In this document: in pieces, positions 22,656 to 26,887 of the stretch
Numbering within the stretch: the stretch's first letter is position 1
Layout of the letters: every line of letters begins with the position of its first letter
Notes under the pieces: generated by a model
Told to the model about the DNA's origin: nothing
Seen by the model: the letters and a program-made list of their open reading frames with translations, nothing else
The model's database searches: none
Made by a program: the position numbers and the translations under genes
From: Pseudomonadota bacterium
GTDB lineage: Bacteria > Desulfobacterota > Desulfovibrionia > Desulfovibrionales > Desulfovibrionaceae
Direction: 5' to 3'
NCBI GenBank assembly: GCA_023390395.1
Contig: JAEWCY010000165.1
Coordinates: forward strand, 1-26,887
DNA: 26,887 bases

Positions 22656-22675
22656 CTGCCAACTCGAGTTAGCAG
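22656..22675. promoter_or_regulatory. 20-bp near-palindrome, candidate activator (UAS) site
   Basis: Arms CTGC-C-AACTC and GAGTT-A-GCAG are perfect inverted repeats except for one pair. The centre is about 97 bases upstream of the predicted sigma-54 start, a typical enhancer position, in an AT-rich island between divergent regulator and target genes. It is also about 70 bases before the kinase ATG, directly after a TTGACA (22638-22643), so it could mediate autoregulation. Confidence 0.55.
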
Positions 22676-22743
22676 TTCGCATCCCGGCGTTCGCATTGCC
22701 TTTTTCCCGCAACGGCCACACAAGGGAGACCAGGGAGAAACCC

Positions 22744-25209
22744 ATGGCCAGACATCGCCCCAGCACCATCAAGCATCGCTTCGTGGTGGGCCTTTCCGTC
22801 ATCATGGCCCTGCTCGGGGTCTTCTTCGCGGTCATCATCTCCATGAACCTGCGCAACCAGCTCGTCACCGACACCGAGCACAAGGCCTCCCTGGTCCTGT
22901 CCCAGGCCGAGGCGGTGCAGGCCTACGTGCGCCAGGTGCTGCGGCCGTCCATGTACCACCTGCTGCCGCCCGACGCCTTCCTGCTGGAGGCCATGTCCAC
23001 CTCCTTCGTCACCCGCCGGGTGATGAGCGACTTCAACATCCAGGGCGACCAGTACAAGTACCGTCGGGTGGCCATCGGCTCGCGCAATCCCGACTACGAG
23101 GCCGACGCCTTCGAGCGGGCCCTGATGGAACGGTTCGAAAAAGACTCGGAGTTGACCCGGATCGAGGAGATCACCGAGCGCGGCGGCGAGGAGGTGTTCG
23201 TGGCCGCCCGGCCGGTGCGCCTGGACGCCTCGTGCCTGCACTGCCACGGCGACCCGGAGGCCGCGCCGCGGGAGCTCATCGAGCGCTACGGCGACAAGCG
23301 CGGCTTTTGGCGGCACGACGGCGAACTCGTGGGCGTGGACGCCGTGACCATGCCCGTGGCCGGGGCGCTGGGGCAGATCAAGGGCGCCACCTTCAGCTTC
23401 ATGGGGCTTTTCGCCCTGGGGCTCGGCGTCTTCTACCTGACCATGCAGGTCTTCTTCGACCGGCTGGTGGTGGTCAACCTGCGCCGGGTGACCGAGGTCA
23501 TGCGCCGGTTCTTCCCCAAGGAGGCCGACGAGGAACCGCGCCCGAGCCAGGGCGAAGGCGAGATCGACGAGATCTACGCCGGCATCGAGGCCTTCGCCGC
23601 GCGCCTCAAGGAAGCCCGGGGCAAGATCGAGGACCATGCCCAGAACCTGGAACGCAAGGTGGCGGACCGGACCCTGGACCTGGCCAACGAGGCCGACGAG
23701 CGCCGCGCCGACGTGGCCCTTTTCGTGGAACTCTTGAGCATCCTCAACATGTCCCAGACCCGGGCCGAGTTGCTCTCGGGAGCCCTTGACCGCATCGCCG
23801 AGCGCTTCGGGGCGCGCACGGCGGCCTACGAATGCGAGTTCTCCGGCGGCGGCTCGGTGACCTGGCCGCCGGGCACGGCCGCGCCGCCGCCGCCGGCCGA
23901 CTGGCGCAGGCTCGTGGCCGGCAACGAGCTGCGCCTGGAAACCCACGCCGCCCTCGTGCCCGTGCGCACCACGGACGTGAGCCGGGGGCTTTTGCGCCTG
24001 TATTTCCCCGAGGCCGGCCCCGGCCCCTTGCCCGAGGCGGCCGACCTCTACCGGGCCATCGGCCAGCAGCTCGGCATCGCGCTGGAAAACCTCGACGCCA
24101 TCAACTCGCTGCTCGGCCAGAACACCCTGCTCGCCTCCATCTTCGAGGGCATCTCCGATCCCCTGGCCCTGCTCGACGCCGGCTTCGGCGTCATCCTGGC
24201 CAACGAGCCGGCCCGCGAACTGGCCCGGGCCGTGCAGAAGGACCTGGCCGGCCGCCACTGCCCGGCCCCGCCGGCCGGCCCCGGCCAAGCCCCGAGCCTG
24301 CCCCCGGAGATCTTCGGCCCGCCGGACGGCGTGCTGACCGACGCGCCGGCCAAAATGGCCTCCGGCCGTTCGGCTTCCACGGTCACCCTGCCCGACGGCC
24401 GCTCCTTCGCCGTCACCCGCTACGCCCTGGACGATTCCACCGGCGGCACCGGCCGCATGGTGGTCTACGCCCGCGAAAACACGGCCGAGCGGCGCATGCG
24501 CGAACAGATGCGCCAGACCGAGAAGCTCGTGGCCGTGGGCAAGCTGGCCGCCGGCCTGGCCCACGAGATCAACAATCCGCTGGGAGTGATCAGCTGCTAC
24601 GCCGAGCTCCTGCGCGGCAGCATCGCAGACGCCCAGGCCATCGAGGACCTCGCCGTCATCGAGCGCCACGCCGACATGGCCAAGAAGGTGCTGCGCGACC
24701 TGCTGGATTTCGCCCGGCCGCGTCCGGCCACGCCCGGCCCCTGCGACCTGGAGGCCCTGCTCAAGGGGCTTTCGCGCATCTTCGAGGTCCAGGCGCAAGC
24801 GCGCAAGGTCAAGCTCGTCACCCGCGCCGCCCCGTCCCTGCCCCTGGCCAAGGCCGACGCCTCGGGCCTGGAGCAGGTGCTTTCCAACCTGCTTTTAAAC
24901 GCCCTGGACGCCGTCATGCCCGGAAGCGGCGAAATCGTCATGGAAGCCGTGGCCAGCCCCGAGCCGGACGCGGTGCGCATCCGGGTGGCCGACAACGGGC
25001 CGGGCATCGCGCCCGAGGACATCACGCGCATCTTCGACCCGTTCTTCACCACCAAGGAGGCCGGACGCGGCTCGGGCCTGGGCTTGGCCGTGGTCTACGG
25101 GCTGCTGCGCGACATGGGCGGCCGGGTCGAGGTGGAAAACGCCGGGGGCGCGGTTTTTACCGTCACCCTGCCGGCCTGCGGCCGCGGCTGCCAGGAGGAG
25201 GCGTCATGA
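22744..25209 (+). CDS. Membrane histidine kinase with periplasmic CxxCH heme-binding sensor
   Basis: The product has 821 residues. TM1 is at about 13-36. A periplasmic domain (about 37-213) resembles DUF3365/Tll0287, with a c-type heme motif CLHCH at 164-168. TM2 is at about 214-238, followed by HAMP-like and coiled-coil segments, a GAF-like region (about 335-455), a PAS-like region (about 460-585), HisKA with the phosphorylated H607 in LAHEINNPLG, and HATPase_c with N-box LSNLLLNALDA, G1 DNGPGI and G2 GSGLGLAVVYG. The kinase would sense a redox or gaseous signal through heme and phosphorylate the next gene's product. GGGAGA precedes the ATG. Its stop overlaps the regulator start (ATGA). It is divergent from the YeiH-type transporter. 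Confidence 0.93.
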   Translation: MARHRPSTIKHRFVVGLSVIMALLGVFFAVIISMNLRNQLVTDTEHKASLVLSQAEAVQAYVRQVLRPSMYHLLPPDAFLLEAMSTSFVTRRVMSDFNIQGDQYKYRRVAIGSRNPDYEADAFERALMERFEKDSELTRIEEITERGGEEVFVAARPVRLDASCLHCHGDPEAAPRELIERYGDKRGFWRHDGELVGVDAVTMPVAGALGQIKGATFSFMGLFALGLGVFYLTMQVFFDRLVVVNLRRVTEVMRRFFPKEADEEPRPSQGEGEIDEIYAGIEAFAARLKEARGKIEDHAQNLERKVADRTLDLANEADERRADVALFVELLSILNMSQTRAELLSGALDRIAERFGARTAAYECEFSGGGSVTWPPGTAAPPPPADWRRLVAGNELRLETHAALVPVRTTDVSRGLLRLYFPEAGPGPLPEAADLYRAIGQQLGIALENLDAINSLLGQNTLLASIFEGISDPLALLDAGFGVILANEPARELARAVQKDLAGRHCPAPPAGPGQAPSLPPEIFGPPDGVLTDAPAKMASGRSASTVTLPDGRSFAVTRYALDDSTGGTGRMVVYARENTAERRMREQMRQTEKLVAVGKLAAGLAHEINNPLGVISCYAELLRGSIADAQAIEDLAVIERHADMAKKVLRDLLDFARPRPATPGPCDLEALLKGLSRIFEVQAQARKVKLVTRAAPSLPLAKADASGLEQVLSNLLLNALDAVMPGSGEIVMEAVASPEPDAVRIRVADNGPGIAPEDITRIFDPFFTTKEAGRGSGLGLAVVYGLLRDMGGRVEVENAGGAVFTVTLPACGRGCQEEAS

Positions 25210-26612
25210 GCGAGTTCACGCCGCGCGTGCTGATCGTCGACGACCAGCCGGACTTCGCCCGGGGGCTCGTGCGGCTGCTCGCGCCCAAGCTCCCCGAGGC
25301 CAGGCTCGACCACGTGCTCTCCGGCGAGGCCGCCCTGGAGGACCTGCGCGCCCACCCCTGCGCCGTGCTGGTCACGGACCTGCGCATGCCGGGGCTGTCG
25401 GGCCTTGAGCTGCTCACCCTGGCCCTGACCCTGGAGCCGCGCCTGGGCGTGGTGCTCCTGACCGCCCACGGCGACATCGACACCGCCGTGGCCGCGCTCA
25501 AGGCCGGGGCCTACGACTTCCTGACCAAGCCCGTGGATTCGGAGCACCTGGCCAGGGTCGTGGCCAAGGGCCTGGAGCGGGCGGAGCTTTTGCGCGAGAA
25601 CCAGCGGCTGCGCGCCGCCGTGGCCGCCTGCGGCGCGGACGACGGGCTGCTGGGCCAATCCCCGGCCATGGCGCAGGTCAAGGAGGCCATCGCCGCCGTG
25701 GCCGGCTCGGACTACACCGTGCTCATCCGGGGCGAGTCCGGCACGGGCAAGGAGCTGGCCGCCCGGGCCATCCACAGCCTGTCGCGCCGCGCCGACGGAC
25801 CGTTTCTCTCGGTCAACTGCCCGGCCATCCCGGACCAGCTGCTGGAAAGCGAACTCTTCGGCCACGTGCGCGGGGCCTTCACCGGGGCCGAACGCGACCG
25901 GCGCGGCCTGTTCCTGTCCGCCAACGGCGGCGTCATCGTGCTCGACGAGATCGGCGACATCCCCATGAGCGTGCAGACCAAGCTCCTGCGCGTGCTCCAG
26001 GAACGCGAGGTCCGCCCTGTCGGGTCCAGCAAGTCCTCGCCTATCGACGTGCGCATCCTGGCCTCCACCAACCAGGACCTGGAAGCCAAGATCGCGGACA
26101 AATCCTTCCGCGAGGACCTCTACTACCGCTTAAATGTCCTTACCGTGCGCATGCCGCCGCTTCGCGAGCGCCGCGACGACATTCCGCTGCTGGCCACGGC
26201 CTTCCTGGCCCGGGCCTGCCGCGAGACGGGTATCGGCGAAAAGGAGTTCTCCCCCGAGGCCCTGGCCGCCCTGGCCGGCCGGGACTGGCCGGGCAACGTG
26301 CGGGAACTCTTCAACTTCGTGCGCAGGCTCACGGTCTTTTGCCGCGGCGACGTCATCGGCCCCAAGGCCGTGGCCACGGCCGACCCGGACCAGTCCGACC
26401 CCATCGACGGCGAAGAGGAAGCCGGCATGGCCGCGCCCTACCTCGAAGCCAAGGCCCGCGTGGTGGACGCCTTCACCAGGCGCTACGTCGAACGCCTGCT
26501 CGGCCAGACGCGCGGCAACGTGTCCGAAGCGGCGCGTTTGTCGGGACTGGAACGGGTGTCGCTGCAGAAGATCCTGCGGCGGCTGGGCATCGCGGCGGAG
26601 GGGTATCGGTAA
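25206..26612 (+). CDS. NtrC-family sigma-54-dependent response regulator
   Basis: The 468-aa protein has a receiver domain (acidic pair in VLIVDDQPD, phospho-acceptor D58 in LVTDLRMPG, K in FLTKPVD). An AAA+ sigma-54 interaction domain follows, with Walker A GESGTGKE from residue 176, an intact GAFTGA at 223-228, Walker B VIVLDEIGD and the arginine-finger region FREDLYYRLNVL. A Fis-type helix-turn-helix closes the protein (RGNVSEAARLSGLERVSLQKILRRL). It activates sigma-54 promoters from upstream sites after phosphorylation. The ATG overlaps the kinase TGA by four bases and has AGGAGGAGG upstream, so the pair is translationally coupled. The likely target is the -24/-12 promoter in the shared intergenic region. 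Confidence 0.96.
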   Translation: MSEFTPRVLIVDDQPDFARGLVRLLAPKLPEARLDHVLSGEAALEDLRAHPCAVLVTDLRMPGLSGLELLTLALTLEPRLGVVLLTAHGDIDTAVAALKAGAYDFLTKPVDSEHLARVVAKGLERAELLRENQRLRAAVAACGADDGLLGQSPAMAQVKEAIAAVAGSDYTVLIRGESGTGKELAARAIHSLSRRADGPFLSVNCPAIPDQLLESELFGHVRGAFTGAERDRRGLFLSANGGVIVLDEIGDIPMSVQTKLLRVLQEREVRPVGSSKSSPIDVRILASTNQDLEAKIADKSFREDLYYRLNVLTVRMPPLRERRDDIPLLATAFLARACRETGIGEKEFSPEALAALAGRDWPGNVRELFNFVRRLTVFCRGDVIGPKAVATADPDQSDPIDGEEEAGMAAPYLEAKARVVDAFTRRYVERLLGQTRGNVSEAARLSGLERVSLQKILRRLGIAAEGYR

Positions 26613-26658
26613 GGTAGAGGTGAGGTAGAAGTAGAGGCAGAGGCAGAGGAAGGAAGAG

Positions 26659-26700
26659 GCCTCCGGCGGCCGGGGGGCATGATGCCCCCCGGACCCCCTC
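26659..26700 (+). repeat. Dispersed hairpin repeat, copy 2
   Basis: This copy has the same flanks as at 4617-4660 (GCCTCCGGCGGCC ... GGACC then C/T-rich) around a different perfect hairpin. It follows the regulator gene and a purine-rich GAGG-type low-complexity tract (about 26612-26658). Confidence 0.55.
26670..26692 (+). terminator. Terminator hairpin after the two-component operon
   Basis: This is a perfect 10-bp stem, CCGGGGGGCA with TGCCCCCCGG, around TGA. It lies 57 bases past the stop and has no T-run. It is part of the dispersed repeat. Confidence 0.55.
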
Positions 26701-26843
26701 GACCGGGGATGGGTAAGCGGGTGGGCAGGTGGTCGTGGGCGGAAATGCCGGCCTCCCAGGCCCGTCGCCCCTTCAGGGCGAATTTGAAGGCAATCTTTCT
26801 TGAAATGCGGCGCTTCGCCGCTGGCGCCCGTGGTCGGGGAATT

Positions 26844-26887
26844 GGCCCGGACGTGCTGGCCGGCTTTGCGGCCTGCGGGTCCGGGCC
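26844..26887. other. Large nested hairpin at the window end
   Basis: GGCCCGGAC (26844-26852) and GTCCGGGCC (26879-26887) form a 9-bp outer stem, with an inner GGCCG/CGGCC stem. Smaller hairpins (GCGGCG-CTT-CGCCGC near 26811) precede it. No convincing gene is visible from 26701 to the end. Confidence 0.5.

Noticed and set aside
22644..22663. Sigma-54 promoter toward the kinase (CTGGACC...TGCC)
   Set aside because: GG and GC are separated by 9 bases instead of 10.
22638..22666. Sigma-70 promoter for the kinase gene using TTGACA
   Set aside because: The hexamer is perfect, but the 17-base position holds AACTCG, not a -10. It is kept only as a note beside the palindrome.
26483..26887. Minus-strand open frame from the window end into the regulator gene
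   Set aside because: It is antisense to the regulator's conserved C-terminus with low-complexity serine/proline runs. A repeat-derived frame is more likely than a gene.

Overview
The window is a dense, very GC-rich bacterial chromosome segment. Its gene content suggests a sulfate-reducing deltaproteobacterium of the Desulfovibrionaceae (Desulfovibrio/Solidesulfovibrio-like). The main clues are a giant FAD/4Fe-4S oxidoreductase, a TtuA-type thiolase with an [4Fe-4S] cysteine set, a YeiH-type anion transporter under an NtrC-type regulator, and many short divergent or convergent operons. This assignment is inferred from gene content; no rRNA or marker comparison was possible. I saw no tRNA, rRNA, transposase or prophage genes.

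Layout. 1-1.9 kb (+): the end of a DJ-1/PfpI-family gene, a small membrane-anchored protein and an EamA/DMT permease. 2.0-4.3 kb (-): trpS, a membrane M50 metalloprotease and a stand-alone receiver protein. 4.4-7.3 kb (+): a ThiS/MoaD-fold mini-protein, a TtuA-like tRNA thiolase and a PAS-GGDEF diguanylate cyclase. The cyclase is convergent with a class V aminotransferase at 7.3-8.5 kb (-), and the two genes share a palindrome covering both stop codons. 8.6-9.3 kb holds two short genes: a 58-aa lipoprotein (+) and a 76-aa lysine-rich protein (-, GTG start). 9.4-11.5 kb (+): serB with tandem ACT domains, and phoU behind a candidate Pho box. 11.6-14.5 kb (-): ruvX, mltG, a QueG-like Fe-S protein and a coiled-coil/TM protein.

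14.48-14.58 kb is a minimal type I-E CRISPR locus of two 29-nt repeats and one 32-nt spacer, with no cas genes in the window. 14.9-18.4 kb (-) is a single 1174-aa FAD-linked oxidase fused to ferredoxin and CCG domains. Divergent from it is a GT-C-like membrane protein (18.6-20.6 kb, +).

The most coherent unit is 20.6-26.6 kb. A YeiH/UPF0324-type transporter of 479 aa and a 57-aa single-TM protein are transcribed on the minus strand. On the plus strand is a two-component system: a membrane histidine kinase with a periplasmic CxxCH heme-binding (DUF3365/Tll0287-like) sensor, and a sigma-54 activator with intact GAFTGA. The shared intergenic region has a good -24/-12 sigma-54 promoter reading toward the transporter and a 20-bp near-palindrome about 100 bp upstream, the usual place for an activator site. 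The proposal is a heme/redox-sensing circuit controlling export or import of a sulfur oxyanion or similar solute, with a small membrane subunit.

Two copies of a hairpin-bearing intergenic repeat (about 4.6 kb and 26.66 kb) and several GC hairpins act as likely terminators. The last 190 bases contain only hairpin-rich DNA with no gene I can support.
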